Shown here: one piece after another, positions 1 to 12,470 of the stretch
How the letters are laid out: each line of letters begins with the position of its first letter
Position numbering within the stretch: the stretch's first letter is position 1
Source: Lycorma delicatula
Taxonomy: Eukaryota; Arthropoda; Insecta; Hemiptera; Fulgoridae
Assembly (NCBI RefSeq): GCF_047948215.1
Contig: NC_134464.1
Span: 7,388,001 to 7,452,000 of the forward strand
Reading direction: 5' to 3'
Length of the DNA: 64,000 bases
The notes under the pieces: model-generated
What the model saw: the letters and a program-made list of their open reading frames with translations, nothing else
The model's database searches: none
What the model was told of the DNA's origin: nothing
Made by a program: the position numbers and the translations under genes

Positions 1-224
1 TAGAATAGTTGCTAAAAGACGAGATCGGGGAATTTTATAGTTCCTTGTGGGAACTTTAAAACTATCAACTACCAGTATTAGAAGGTAAAATGATGTCCTA
101 AATTAAACTGGCGACGAAATTCTCTACATGCAGCCTCTACATTGTCATTATTTTTCTACAAAAAGCTTTGATGGAAGGAGCACAATACTAACGAATCCAA
201 GAACCTAAGAAAATTAAACGACAA

Positions 225-868
225 GATAACGAAACGCAAGAGTAGCAGGAGATTTATGTATATTTTAACCGATCGCTGAGACCGGTCAAAAGCCCTTGCT
301 GTTGTAGCATTCTTATTATCGGGAAGGTAATTGTTTAATCTGTTTATTTATATACGGAATTGCGTATCGCCTTCCGATCCTTTAGACCAGATTGAAAAAA
401 TTTACCAGGGCTGACTTTAGCAGACTATCCTCATATGTTCTCCGTTCCGCGGCGTGATTTCTCTTCAGTCCGTCCGCTGAAGTCCTTTCGGCGCTAACGG
501 CTTCCGGCTTAGCAGGAATGCGTCTCATCGGAGTAAGAAAGAACGGAACGAAACGCAAGGATAGCGGGAGTTTATTATCTTCCTACTAATCGCAGAGCTT
601 GGACGAATGTCTGTTGCTACTGTGTCTTTCGTTTATCGGGCGAGCCATTATTTATTTAACGGTGGTTATAGATTTTTTGTGTTTTATTTACGGTCAAAGT
701 CGTTATTTGCGTTCCGGTTCTACGGGCCGGTCAGAAATAATCGACCAGGACTGACCGTGGGAGACTAGGCGCATATGAGCTTCGTTCTCCCGGCGTGATT
801 CCCCTTCAGTCCTTTCGGTGTTGGCGCCTTTCGCTCTAATAGGAGCACGCCTGCCGGGGCCCTAGTGT
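225..868 (+). repeat. GC-rich tandem repeat, two diverged units of about 319 bp
   Basis: GAAACGCAAGAGTAGCAGGA G (231) and GAAACGCAAGGATAGCGGGA G (550) start two units. Each continues with a TTATCGGG word, a TTTATTTA-rich middle, a GACC...CCAG(GG/GA)CTGAC word and a CGGCGTGATT...CTTCAGTC end. The arrangement resembles monomeric promoter repeats of some LINEs, but no ORF start is secure downstream. The window edge may cut further units. Confidence 0.7.
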
Positions 869-2999
869 TTGGAGGACGCAATGCGCTCCCCTCTCCGGAG
901 GGAGTCGCACGTGCTGGCTGCGGTGGGGCAAGAAGACGTGAGCCGGCTTAAGTTATTCAGTGCCGACAGTCGCTCAGGGCTACCAACAAATATTTCAAAA
1001 TTTCTCGTTTCCGTGAATTACTATATACATACAATACAATTAATAACGAGCGATGTTAATACAATTTAAATTTATTTGACTGCGAATACGATACGATTTT
1101 ATTTTTAATTACATTTTTCCTAATTTGTTGATAAGAGTAAATTAATTTTAACCAAAGTACGGTTTGATCTTGCGTTTTCATTTTATTATATTTGATTCAT
1201 TTTATTTTACCCTCGGAACATTGAACAGGCAGAACAGGTGCTACTATAATGAATAACATGTATAATATACTATACACATATAATACATAATGAATAATTT
1301 ACACATAAAAATACTCGCAATTAATCTAATACGTATTTCTGTAACAAATTAACTAGAAAAACAATTATAGGATTAGCAATTAAGTTGGCATTATTAGTAT
1401 ATTAAAGTGAGTGTCTGTGTAAAGTCATTCATAATTTATAGTGAGCCACGTTTACACTCGAAATTCTTAGTGAAGGAGTTACGAGATTATTCTGTTTTCT
1501 AAATTAAATGTATAATTTTCGTATTTCTTTGATTAACTGTAGTACAAAGAGCACACGGTTGTTCTGAGACAAATTAACTTCGGTAATAAGATTTTTATTT
1601 TTAGCAGAGTATATAAATTACCTAATTTAAATTTAATCATTTTAGTTACATAAAATGGTTTAAATGAAGTAGAAAATTATAATATTATTGTTATTTTATT
1701 TAATTTACTTTAAATATAAAATTCAGCTCCATCTTTTGGAACTTGCTTTATTTTGCATCCGGGAGTATTCCTAACGTTAATCACGATTATGATCGTGAAT
1801 CGGTAATTATGAAATAATTTTTTATCTAATATTCGTCTCGATATAGATAAATAATTATTTACTGTTGTATATTGAATCTACAAGCCGATAGTTAATTAAA
1901 AAATAACTTTCACTACAAATTCTCAGTTTATTTAATAACAAGATCTAAACATTATGTTCTGAAGGTAGATTATGTTCATATTCGTTTGTTTTCTTTGCTA
2001 TTTTGCTTAATTTAAACATCTCCTGTCATCTTCTTTCTTCTTATTTGTTAATGAAACAGCTCATCTTAATATCAATTAAAAACAATTTTTTTTCCGGTGA
2101 AAAACCCGAAAAAACACGTTTTTTTACAACTTCAGCGCCACCTAGCAGTTCAATTTAAAATAATATGGCATAACTTCAAAGACATTAATTGTAGAGGAAA
2201 ATGCGCTCTACATTTTTTGTTGAAAAACTTTTCTCTAAAATGCATCGATTCAGAGAAAAACGTATTTCAAAAACTTTTTGAGTTTTTCAAAAATCTACGG
2301 GAGGGGGATATTACAAATCTGGAATTAAGCTTCCCTCATCACCCCTAACGTGCAAAAAAACATCGATCGGTAGGTAAGGATTTTTAAATAAAAATACAAA
2401 TTGACTGTACTAAAGCGGATATAGACTTTTATTATACTTAATTCATCGTTTCTTTATTCAAGCGCAAATTTAATTTTTATGTTGAATCATTTTGTATGTT
2501 GTAAACTTGAGATAATAAAAATACATAATTAATCGAATTTGTTTTAGTATAAACAATCAGGATCAGGATCAGGATATTGACATGTTGTTGACAATATATA
2601 ATGTGTATATAATTATAGTTACCGGTATAAATGTTCAAATTATAAACAGATAAATTAATAATAAAACAATTATGATAAATACAATATCGATAATATAATA
2701 ATAAGTAACATAAATAAAACAATTAATTAACACAAATATTAATACAAATTTCAACCACGATAAGTCAGGATAATAGTAGTAAACGATTATTACATGACGT
2801 GAACCAAAACAGTAAGCGTGACACAAAAACGGACAAAATACATGACGTAATCGACAAAGATAATAATCAAAATTATTACACGTCAAATAGTAATACGTCG
2901 ACAGTAATATCAATAGTAAGTAATAAATTCAAAATAAAAATAAAATAATAAGTTCAAAATAAATAATCATCTGGAATTTATTCCAGGTATATAAACAAA
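869..2999. other. AT-rich DNA, no gene seen
   Basis: The 66-codon frame at 869-1069 begins in the GC-rich tandem repeat and ends in AT-rich DNA. It has no recognisable domain. The rest (1070-2999) is AT-rich, with only short frames of low-complexity residues. Confidence 0.6.
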
Positions 3000-3580
3000 A
3001 AACTAGTATTCAGACCCGTTAACAAAAGAAACGTAAGTTTTAACCCTTTATCCTTTATTTTAATCTTATCAAACAATCTTATAAAATTCACTTGCAAATC
3101 CCTTTTATTGTCTATTCTAACAGTTTACGAATGAAGTCTATCGCATTATTTCTTTCAGATATACACTTATAGTTTTACTGTAACTCAGCTATAGTACTTT
3201 CTACTTTACTGAATTACTCGTGTCGTCACCTTAAGCGTATCGAACTGGATATTCTTCACGCTGGACCTTCGTCGTACGTCTTGTTAGACCGGTTCAGAAC
3301 TATACACAACTCGCAGCCTCTCCTCGCAGAACTGCACCTGCGGGACCGACGCCGTAACGCCTCGCGGAACTCCGCCGAACTGAACTGACTTTTAGCTGGC
3401 CTTACTGGGCTATTTATACTGTTAGCCTCTTTACCTGTAGAATCGGACCCAAGTCGAATTGTGAGAAGATTCTACCGAGGTTTTGTTCCCAGAATTCCAA
3501 ACCTGGTCTCTTCTCACCGAACAACAGGTGTGCATTGTGTGTTAGCGGGCAATATAAGAAAAGTCAATTGTAAAACGGAC
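3000..3580 (-). mobile_element. Probable solo LTR
   Basis: A GC-richer island in AT-rich DNA. On the minus strand it has a promoter arrangement (TATAAATAG then TCAGTT about 25-30 nt downstream), followed by a GC-rich leader and then AATAAA-type signals near 3105-3115 and 3045-3055. That is the order expected in an LTR. No internal gag/pol region or second LTR is visible, so this is a solo LTR or a host promoter. The exact LTR ends are not fixed. Confidence 0.5.
3378..3418 (-). promoter_or_regulatory. TATA box plus initiator
   Basis: TATAAATA is the complement of 3411-3418. The arthropod-type initiator TCAGTT is the complement of bases near 3382-3388, at the expected spacing. No downstream promoter element was evident. 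Confidence 0.55.
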
Positions 3581-5344
3581 CTATTCTTTACAAAAAGGGT
3601 TCTCCTTTTTGTCCCTTTCTGAATTTTCCCGATTATTTTATTATTATTACTTCCATAATAATCGACAGGAATCCGTTACTCAGGTCCGCTATACCGGTCT
3701 TGTTACAATATCTTTCTCCTACCACTGCAGTACACTTGTTCCGACTTTGAGAAAGATTCTTAATCCAGTATTAGAAGAAAAAGGACAACTTAGGAAGCGC
3801 CGGGACAGTGAATCAGGCTTATGAACTAAGCGGGAAAGGAAATGATGTAATGGTAATACTTTTTTTTTTTGTAATCTTATTAAATAAACCTTTGGTGACC
3901 GTTTTATCAACGTATCTGAAATGAGATGTAAAACAAATATATAATATAAAGTAATTCAATATTATCCCTCCTGAAGAGTCCTGACATCGGTATGTCGAAT
4001 GACGACTGAAGATTCAATCGCAAGATATTTACCGAATTATTAATCGATTAAAAGGGCCCATAAGTATTACTGCATGCTTTAGTTTATCGTTGATAATAAC
4101 TCTTACACATAGCAGTTATTGAATATGGGAAATGCTTAGTTGTCGAATTCCTTGAAGTTCCGGATTAACATCCTCTATCCTGAAGATAAATCAAACTTCC
4201 TTTTCTGTTTAAAAAATGGTATCACCAGTGTTGAACCGAATAACGTACAGGTGAACGTTGACTGTTGAGTCGGTGCCTTGAAATTCTTTGAGGAAAGCCA
4301 TTAGTTTTATAAATACATGTAGAATCTATCAAAAACTTTGCTAATACGTGGTAGGTACAAAAATAAATTAAAATTACACAAGTAAATAATTAAGATTGGC
4401 GAATGAATATCTGGGTATTGGAATGCCATTAAAATTATCGTACTCTACTTTTCATTTGTTCTACGGAATAAAAATAGTCTTCTTGTAATGTAAATTAATG
4501 ATTTGAAATGACAGATACATCCTGGATTGTACAACTTCTTATTATTCAAAGAAATTTCCTAATTGCGATGTACTACCTCATCTTAAACTGTTATAATAAA
4601 TCATTTTTGGGCGGTTGTTACATGTTACAGAACTAAAGTATTATAAAAAAATTTGTACCGTATCGGTACAATCGATTACAAATTGGCATAACGGTATACA
4701 ATCGCTTTGTTAAATTTAAAAAAATTATCTCTTGCTATTATCTTTACACTTCCAATATCAATTTCAAGTTTTCAAGAAAATATAATCGCCAAATCTTTAA
4801 AATAAATTTCAGTATGTTTGTCTTTACTGATTGTGGTTTTTCCCACAAGGGTGTGAGATTAATTTTATCTCCCTTCCGACCCGCACTGAACTGCTCGCAC
4901 CGTTCATAATTGTAAAATGAGAGAGAGAGTGAGAGACAGAGAAATCATTCCCAAACCGATTTTTAAATCGTTTATTAATCTGAAATGAAATTTTCCCCAT
5001 TTTTTAAAAGAAAAATTAGATGTGTAATATTGTTGTGTAAATTTCTTTCTTAAATAAATGTATGTTAAATATTACAATCGGCAGGAAAAAAGTCAACGTT
5101 ACTGATGACGATTTCAGACACGCAAGTATTTGTTCTCTAATTATATCTACCCTACTCGCATTACTATAACACTGGCTACAACACGTTCCTTGACGAATGT
5201 TCGGTTAATCGGCGAATATTTGTATAGGAAAATTCGAGTTCGGCTTATCCCTCTAAACATTCGCTTGTTTATCCGATTATTTGTATTCGGCTTTACACAC
5301 ATACTATCTGATAGCACCCGCGCGCGCGCTCACACACACACACA

Positions 5345-5375
<31 letters not shown>

Positions 5376-6177
5376 CAGTGTTCCACTTAATTTATTGTCT
5401 AATTTATTGGTTCTCGATGGAAAATATTCCTGTTCGATTACGAATACCGAATAATCGTTAATAAAATTAAATTTGTACTCGTATATAAAATATTTTGTAC
5501 GAATACTAAATATTCGTGAACGAACGCGTATGTGGAGCAGAGACAAGAGAAAACTGAAAATTCCTGTTTATGGAATTTGTCTTGTATTATTGATGCTATT
5601 AAATTACTATTTGATTACTTTTACAAAATATTTCTCACTCTCTCTGTCTCTCTGCCCTTATCTTTCTATCGCTTTGTTTCTGAAAACATAACTTAAGTGA
5701 TGTTCTAATTACTGCTGATGAATCTAAAACTTGTCAATTCTAAAACTGAATAAACTAGAAACACTATTTTTTGAGTACGTAATAAACAAAGTTTATTTAT
5801 GTTAACATAAATAAACTTTTGATTGTATTTTATTTGTATGTTGACATCTTAAGTTTTATTAAATCTATTTATTTATTGTTTAATTTTAAATCTATATAAA
5901 AATTGAAATAATACAAAAAAGCCATAGATTCTTTATGCTACGTTTGGGTGATATTTGATAGGACTTTTTTTTAATTTGTGTCCTTTGTTAGAGCTATTTT
6001 TAATTTGCAGCTATTAGAGTTAAAGGTATGTTGATGCATGTGATTTATGTAGAAAATGATAAAAATATTTGATTTCGTCCGATTTAGATCAAATAACTTC
6101 AATATTCAAAGAAAACTGATGTATTTAACACGGGAAGGCTATGTATTAGGTCATGAATAAGAATTGTCTAATGCTGA
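3581..6177. other. Non-coding, no gene seen
   Basis: Contains a small inverted repeat (ACAAAAAGGG / CCTTTTTGT, about 3590-3613), a short GA run (4919-4938) and the CA microsatellite. No supported exon. Confidence 0.6.
5318..5378 (+). repeat. (CG)n(CA)n microsatellite
   Basis: A short CG run followed by about 27 CA units with one slip (ACACC). It creates meaningless open frames on both strands. Confidence 0.97.
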
Positions 6178-6189
6178 GTTTCTCAGCCT

Positions 6190-6497
6190 CTCTCTCTCTC
6201 TCTCTTTTCCTGTTTAGCCTCCGGTAACTACCGTTTAGATAATTCTTCAGAGGATGAACGAGGATGATATGTATGAGTGTAAATGAAGTGTAGTCTTGTA
6301 CATTCTCAGTTCGACCGTTCCTGAGATGTGTGGTTAATTGAAACCCAACCGCCAAAGAACACCGGTATCCACGTTCTAGTATTCAAATCCGTGTAAAAAT
6401 AACCGGCTTTACTAGGACTTGAACGCTGTAACTCTCGACTTTCCAAATCAGCTGATTCGGGAAGACGCGTTAACTACTAGACCAACCCGATGGGTGC
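6190..6497 (-). mobile_element. SINE-1 copy with perfect 12-bp target duplication
   Basis: A minus-strand copy whose tail is the complement of a (CT)n run (6189-6206). It has the full body and tRNA-like head. GTTTCTCAGCCT occurs at 6178-6189 and again at 6498-6509. Confidence 0.92.
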
Positions 6498-6509
6498 GTT
6501 TCTCAGCCT

Positions 6510-8142
6510 TTTTTTTTTATCTCCACGGGGTCACGAAATTAGCCTACAATTTTACATGAAACAGTAATGAAATCATTTTATGAGAAAAAAATTATTTATT
6601 ATAAACATTTTACTTACATTTATAACTAAAGAAAATAAATTAATGAGATTGTTGCGTTTGTCTGTCATTTAAAAGTTTCACCGTACGCGGATCTATGATA
6701 GAAACACAAAAAAGCAAATTGTTTCCAAGTGGTAAAAGACGATTCTCATATTTAGTTTTTAGCCCGACCGTAAACGAAAAACCCTTTTTACAGAAGTAAG
6801 ACGTGGCGACAGGGATTAATATTTTCAGTGCTTTTGTGACCAAATTTTTATATTCACTTTGACAAGCAAGCCAAAACGTATATAAATTTCCAGATGTAAA
6901 TTTTAGTTATAACGTGATATCGACAGACATTTCGGTGAACTACTAGTAGCAACAACAACGTTCTTACTAAATGGATTCAGTACCCGTCTCTTCGAGAAAT
7001 CATTTTTACCTTCCGAGATATGCTCCGCAAACTGGATTTTTTTTTTACGTTGGAACATAACAATCTCACAGCGAATATTTTGTAAGCTGACCAAATTACA
7101 AGGAACATGTTCACATCAAGTTGGAATCTGTAAATCGCTCGTGTTTGTATACTTCATACAGGAACGTTCATACCCGTCGCTATCAATGCAGATAAATAGT
7201 TTTAACTAGGTTTCACTGGTTTGTAGTTTGGAGGGGTGTCGCCAAATATTCATATATATATTTTTACTTTTTGGAGGTTTGTAGAGCTATACAAATAAAA
7301 TCATTAGTCTATTGTAAAGTATCGTGTACGACAACTTTGGTTGTATTATTTCTTTACATTATACTTTTATATATTTATTTATTTTTTTTAATATAATTGA
7401 AAAACTTACGTATATAGAACATAGTTTTTTTTTTTGAAGTAGGTGACATTTTTTTATTTCATCAATAAAATAAGTTTTATTTTGTCCGGTGAAAAATATT
7501 AAGATTAATTATATTCTGTAATTATAAATAAAGTTTTTTTAAAAAACAAATAAAACGGTAGAAGATAGACGGTATTTTCTCCATATGATAAATCAACATT
7601 TTTTAAAACTCAACCGATAGCGTATTAAATAAAACTACTTGAAAAAGGAATCTTTATTCTGCATATATTAATATCGTTCATAAAAAAATCATTTACAATA
7701 ACGACAAAAATATCACGTTTACTTTCTCGGCTACATAGTGTTATACTATTTACTTGTACAGTATAATACTATAAAAGAGAAAGTATACCGAATCAGATCA
7801 AATTTAGCATTACAGAGATTTTGAAGATCGAAGTTTCAAGATCCCGTCTTACGAAATCGCACAATTTCATCGCCGACAAATTTTGCACGTGATAATTTTT
7901 TTTATAAATAGTGTTATTAAACAAAACCAGCAAAAACTAAGATAACCAAAATTTGACCGTTTAACATACTTTGGCTTATATATTAATATTCAGTATACCT
8001 GTATATCCGGAAGTGTAAAAAAAAGGCTCTAGAAATGTATCCGGGTGGAATTAAATTACTTTATTAATGAAATTTGACATCGACTTCTAAAAGTGAAAAT
8101 ATAACGAATAATTTTAGAAATTGTTTTACGTAAAACGATCTT
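6510..8142. other. Non-coding, no gene seen
   Basis: AT-rich with short chance frames. TTTACTTTCTCGGCTACATA (7717) resembles the opening of dispersed repeat R1 but is not followed convincingly. Confidence 0.6.
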
Positions 8143-8300
8143 CGTGGCAGGAATTGTAGCGTCTCGGTCTTTCATCCGGGAATTCCAGGTTTGAATCCAG
8201 GTCAGGCATAGTGTTTTTCATATCCTGCAATATTCCATTTCCATACATCCAAGTACAAGTTTTCATGGAATCTACGGTGAATTAATTCATCGATGTAAAA
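8143..8300 (+). mobile_element. SINE-2 copy
   Basis: TCGGTCTTTCATCCGGGAAT and AGGTTTGAATCCAGGTCAGG (B-box) match the SINE-2 head at 14.2 kb. The body is CATAGTGTTTTTCATATCCT. It is moderately diverged. No target duplication was identified. Confidence 0.85.
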
Positions 8301-9258
8301 CAAACTTTTTATTATTTTTGTTTTCAAAATTATTGATTTACATACCGGAATTTTTAGAAATTAAAAAAAAAATCAACTCTGAACTGTAAATAAATCTGAA
8401 AAAAAAATCTGAATAAAAGAATAGTTGTTACTAATATACCGCTGACATAATTTTGAACGAATCGGTTTGAAAGTCGGATTATAAAAAGATTTTTTAACAA
8501 TTTATATTTTTCAAACGCTGTTAAATTTAGGATTAAATTTTTATTTGTTCGAGTACATACATATTGCATTCGCGGTAACAAATATTTGTTTGAAAATTTT
8601 AGGAAAATATTCGTAGAGAGATATTCTAAAAGGACGGTTTTGTGATGTTTCTTTGTTGTTTTGACAAGAAATGATACCTGGATTGAAGAGGAAGGAAACA
8701 TTGTAGGAAGCTCAGGATCTAAAGCAGGCGACGAGAATTCATGTTGGTTGAACAATCGGTGGGGAGATGTAGTATGATGATAAACGATCCATGTACAATT
8801 CCGTATAATAATAAATATCCCAAGAAACATTCTGTTCTGTTATGTAATGTTATGTTACGTTGTATTTTATCATTTGTCACTCAAAATATCTCTCGATGTT
8901 TATTATTTTTGTCATACTTCAACATCTGTTACGAATAGACTCGTCTCTGACAGAAAAGATTCAATGTATTATATTATATCGACAAAATACAGTAGGAATT
9001 GTCAAAATATTAAACCGTATTTTACATTTCCATCATTTTCAACTGAAGTACGATTAGTTTAAGCAAAGATAAGTTAAAAAAAAAAATATATTTTATAAAT
9101 GTAGGATTTGTAACTAGAAATGTTAACGTAATAATTTTTAATTTTACATTTTTTTAAAACTCCAGCCTGAACGTAAAAAAAATCTTCTTGTTATTTACTA
9201 TATATAGTTTTCTTACTGAAATTTTCGTTTATAACAAAGATTAGCTGTAGACCTGAAA

Positions 9259-9291
<33 letters not shown>

Positions 9292-10082
9292 CAGGAAATC
9301 GATACTATTTTATTCATCTTATTAAATTAACAGAATACATATATTGAAAAATTGTGCAAATTAAGTATTTTTATTAAGTAATAAAAACAAATTTGAAATA
9401 ATTAAACAAATGAAAAAAAAGGAATACGATTCCTGATCGAAACATTTTCAAAATCTTTCTACAATAAACAAACTAACAAATACAACAATACTTTATTTGT
9501 AAAAAAGTACAATACTTTATTGTTAGAAGTAATGAATCGATGTTCACAATCGTATGTGTAATTAGTATCATAGAGTAATATTTTTTAATTTATTTTACAA
9601 TTTTCCATTTAATAGAATACAAAGTTACTCGCTCATAGAGCGTAGACGAAGATTTAAAACATTATTATTTTCCAGTTACATAGTTACCATTAATATCTAT
9701 ATAGTTATATTATTTTATAATAATATTGTTGAAAGTATCCTAATCAAGTCAAATTTTCCCGACATACAAGGTGGATAATTTCTAAATTTGTCTAAATTCG
9801 ACTTTGAATAGGGTTAAGAAACGTAAAGAGAATTTCAACAACGATTACAAATTTTCCCCGTTTCCGAATATACTAAACGAGATATTCGCTTGATTTTGAC
9901 TCGCAAATCCTTACTCTTTAGATAAATATCCTAAAATAATTTTCAGAATTTTAGTATTTTAAGCAGTAAAAACATAAATTTGGTTTTGTTTTTTTTAATT
10001 TTTGTCTTTTTATTTTACTACTATTGAATCAATCTTTATGAGATTCCGTAACATTGTGATGGTAATTTATTTTTGTAATTCT
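8301..10082. other. Non-coding, no gene seen
   Basis: Holds the poly(A) tract at 9263. The 158-codon minus frame (8354-8830) has no recognisable domain and a low-complexity end, so it was not called. Confidence 0.55.
9263..9291 (+). repeat. Poly(A) tract of 29
   Basis: An uninterrupted A run that could be the tail of a retroposed sequence ending at about 9262. No element body was recognised upstream. Confidence 0.95.
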
Positions 10083-10095
10083 AGTTATGTATTTC

Positions 10096-10394
10096 GTAAC
10101 CCACCGGGTCGGTCTACTGGTGAACGGTCTTCCCAAATCAGCCGATTTGGTAGTCGAGAGTTCCAGCGTTAAAGTCCTAGTAAAGTCAGCTATTTTTACA
10201 CGGATTTGACTATTACATCGTGGATACCGGTGTTCTTTGGCGGTCGGGTTTCAATTAACCGCACATCTCAGAAACGGTCGAACTGAGAATGTACAAGACT
10301 ACGTACTTCATTTACACTCATACATATCATCCTCATTCATCCTCTGAAGAATTATCTAAACGGTAGTTACCGGAGGCTAAACAGGAAAAAGAAA
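10096..10394 (+). mobile_element. SINE-1 copy with perfect 13-bp target duplication
   Basis: This is a tRNA-derived SINE. The head (AACCCACCGGGTCGGTCTAC) carries an A-box-like element, and CGTTAAAGTCCTAG sits at the B-box position (GTTCAAGTCC in better copies). These are followed by an unrelated body of about 200 bp, a GGAGGCTAAACAGG end and an A-rich tail. AGTTATGTATTTC occurs immediately before (10083-10095) and after (10395-10407). SINEs of this kind are transcribed by RNA polymerase III and copied by a partner LINE. The partner is not identified here. Confidence 0.93.
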
Positions 10395-10455
10395 AGTTAT
10401 GTATTTCACGGCGAATCCATGACGCGAATTCTAAAAACAAATTAGTGGATCCTCT

Positions 10456-10742
10456 CTTTTTTCTGTTTAGCCTCCGCAACCACCCTAAGGTAAAACTTCA
10501 GAAGAATGATGAAGATATGTATGCCATCTAAATGTAATGTAGTCTTGTACAGTCTCAGATCGACGATTCTTGACATATGTGGTTAATTGAAACCCAAACC
10601 ACCAAGAACACCGGTATCCACGATCAAAAATTCAAATACGTATAAAAGTTACTGTCTTTACTACGATTTGAACCTTAGAACTCTCGATTTCGAAATCAGC
10701 TGGTTTGCGATGATAAGTTAACCGCTAGACCAGCCCGGTAAG
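10456..10742 (-). mobile_element. SINE-1 copy, diverged
   Basis: An older minus-strand copy. CTGTTTAGCCTCCG marks the 3' end and CCAGCCCGGT the tRNA-like head. The inner TGTGGTTAATTGAAACCCA block is kept. It lies only about 60 bp from the opposite-strand copy at 10096-10394, so a transcript through both could fold into a long imperfect hairpin. Confidence 0.88.
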
Positions 10743-11514
10743 CTAATTATTTGGGCTGTGAAGATATTACAATAAACTGATAATTTTTATAAATTGAACA
10801 GGTTTTAATTTTTATTTACCATTATTATTCTCGTACGAATGAGTTTAATGATCGGAGAAGTGTCCAGGGTCTCTACTCCTTGGCTGGCTAAACATTCCCT
10901 GTCCGAATCGGGAAACGTAAGTAACTTTACAGCGCGGGCGAAACTGCGACGCAGATGCTAGAGTATTTTATTATACTTTAGTATAATAAAATATGTATTA
11001 TATACAGTATATAATATATATACAGTATATAATATGTATTATGTATTATATACAGAACATAAATATTACTATGGTAGTTATTTTTTCGTTCGTAATATTA
11101 TTGTTGAACATAAGATGCTCCACCTATCTACTGTAAATGATGGTAGATTTTAGAGCGAGGTTGAACTGTACAACTGTACAACTGTAGGTTTGAGCGAGGT
11201 TTTCATAGGTGAATGAAGACAACGCTTTGTTGTTTGTTGAATAATGGTTTAATGAATTTTCGTCTTGACAGTTAATGAAATGAATTATAACATAATGTGT
11301 AACTTGACATATAAAAATAAAAAATATAAAATTAAATAAAACGTTAAAGCTAACGTTCATCCGGAGAGAGAATGGGGTCCATCCTGACTAAGAGTATGAC
11401 GTGACCGCCTTGGGTCAGATTCGAGCGCCGAATACTAGTACGAGTAACACTGATTGTCGTTTCGGAAGAAATGAAAATGCGTCCGCCTTGCGCGGGATTC
11501 TAACGTAGAACGCT

Positions 11515-11810
11515 TCTTCTTTTTCCTGTTTAGCCTCCGGTAACTACCGTTTAGATAATACTTCAGAGGATGAATGAGGAAGATATGTATGAGTGTAAAT
11601 GAAGTGTAGTCTTGTACATTCTCTGTTCGACCGTTTCTGAGATGTGTGGTTAATTGAAACCCGACCGCCAAAGAACACCGGTATCCACGATCTAGTATTC
11701 AAATCCGTGTAAAAATAACTGGCTTTACTAGGACTTGAACGCTGGAACTCTCGACTTCCAAATCGGCTGATTTGGGAAGACGCGTTCACCACTAGACCGA
11801 CCCGGTGGGT
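11515..11810 (-). mobile_element. SINE-1 copy with 13-bp target duplication
   Basis: A well-preserved minus-strand copy whose head ends ACCCGGTGGGT. AACGTAGAACGCT (11502-11514) and AACGTAGAATGCT (11811-11823) flank it with one mismatch, a clear target-site duplication. The antisense open frames here are SINE shadows. Confidence 0.93.
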
Positions 11811-12309
11811 AACGTAGAATGCTAGTACGGTTTAACTTTCCGGTGAGCGCTAGCATCCACTAGATCGCAGCACCGGACGACTCGACGTGGAACGGAACAA
11901 ATGGATTTACCGTAATGTGAAATATCCATATGTGAGACTACACAGACAGGCTATTCTGTTGGAAACTTATTTAAATCACATTTCTTTTGCGGTCTTATAA
12001 ATAAATAATAATGCGGTCTATACAATAAATTTAAGAACTAAAAACGCTACAGATGTATATTCTTTTTTATTTTAATGATTTTATTGTAGATTAATTCAAT
12101 ATTTTTTATTTTAATTGAAAAAGTAAATTTTTTTTTTAACAAGCATTTCCTTTGTAGTAATTGTTAGTTTTAATCGTTCCTGCATCGTCTTATATGTTGG
12201 GTAAAGCAACAAACTCGTATGGAAGGGTACTATGTGGAACGGTACAAATAAAAGAACGGAAAATTTCGCAGAAGTGTTTACCATTCTTTTATTTGTGGCT
12301 TGATGATAT

Positions 12310-12470
12310 AATCACATAAGATTGAAGCTTTTGCGTGGGATATGAAAGTGGAATTTTTTGTAGAGTATGAAAAATATCATGCCTGACCGGGATTCAAACA
12401 CGGGACCTCCGGATGAAAGGCCAAGACATTACCAGTTTGCCACGGAAATCGGCGGAGTGGCGGATAAATG
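12310..12470 (-). mobile_element. SINE-2 copy
   Basis: On the minus strand this carries GGCCTTTCATCCGGAGGTCC followed by CGTGTTTGAATCCCGGTCAG, the A/B-box head of SINE-2. The plus-strand open frame over it (starting MKNIMPDRDSNTGPP) is the typical antisense shadow of a tRNA-like B-box and is not a gene. Confidence 0.87.

Noticed and set aside
5130..5546. Open frames across the CA repeat
   Set aside because: Microsatellite artefacts, with no coding signal beyond the repeat.
8354..8830. 158-codon minus-strand open frame
   Set aside because: No recognisable domain, Phe-rich end from T runs, no splice or promoter context. Long AT-rich windows produce such frames by chance.
11435..11792. Similar frames (MAVGFQLTTHLRNGR...) at 6146-6355 and 11435-11671
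   Set aside because: The similarity comes from two SINE-1 copies, not from a gene family.
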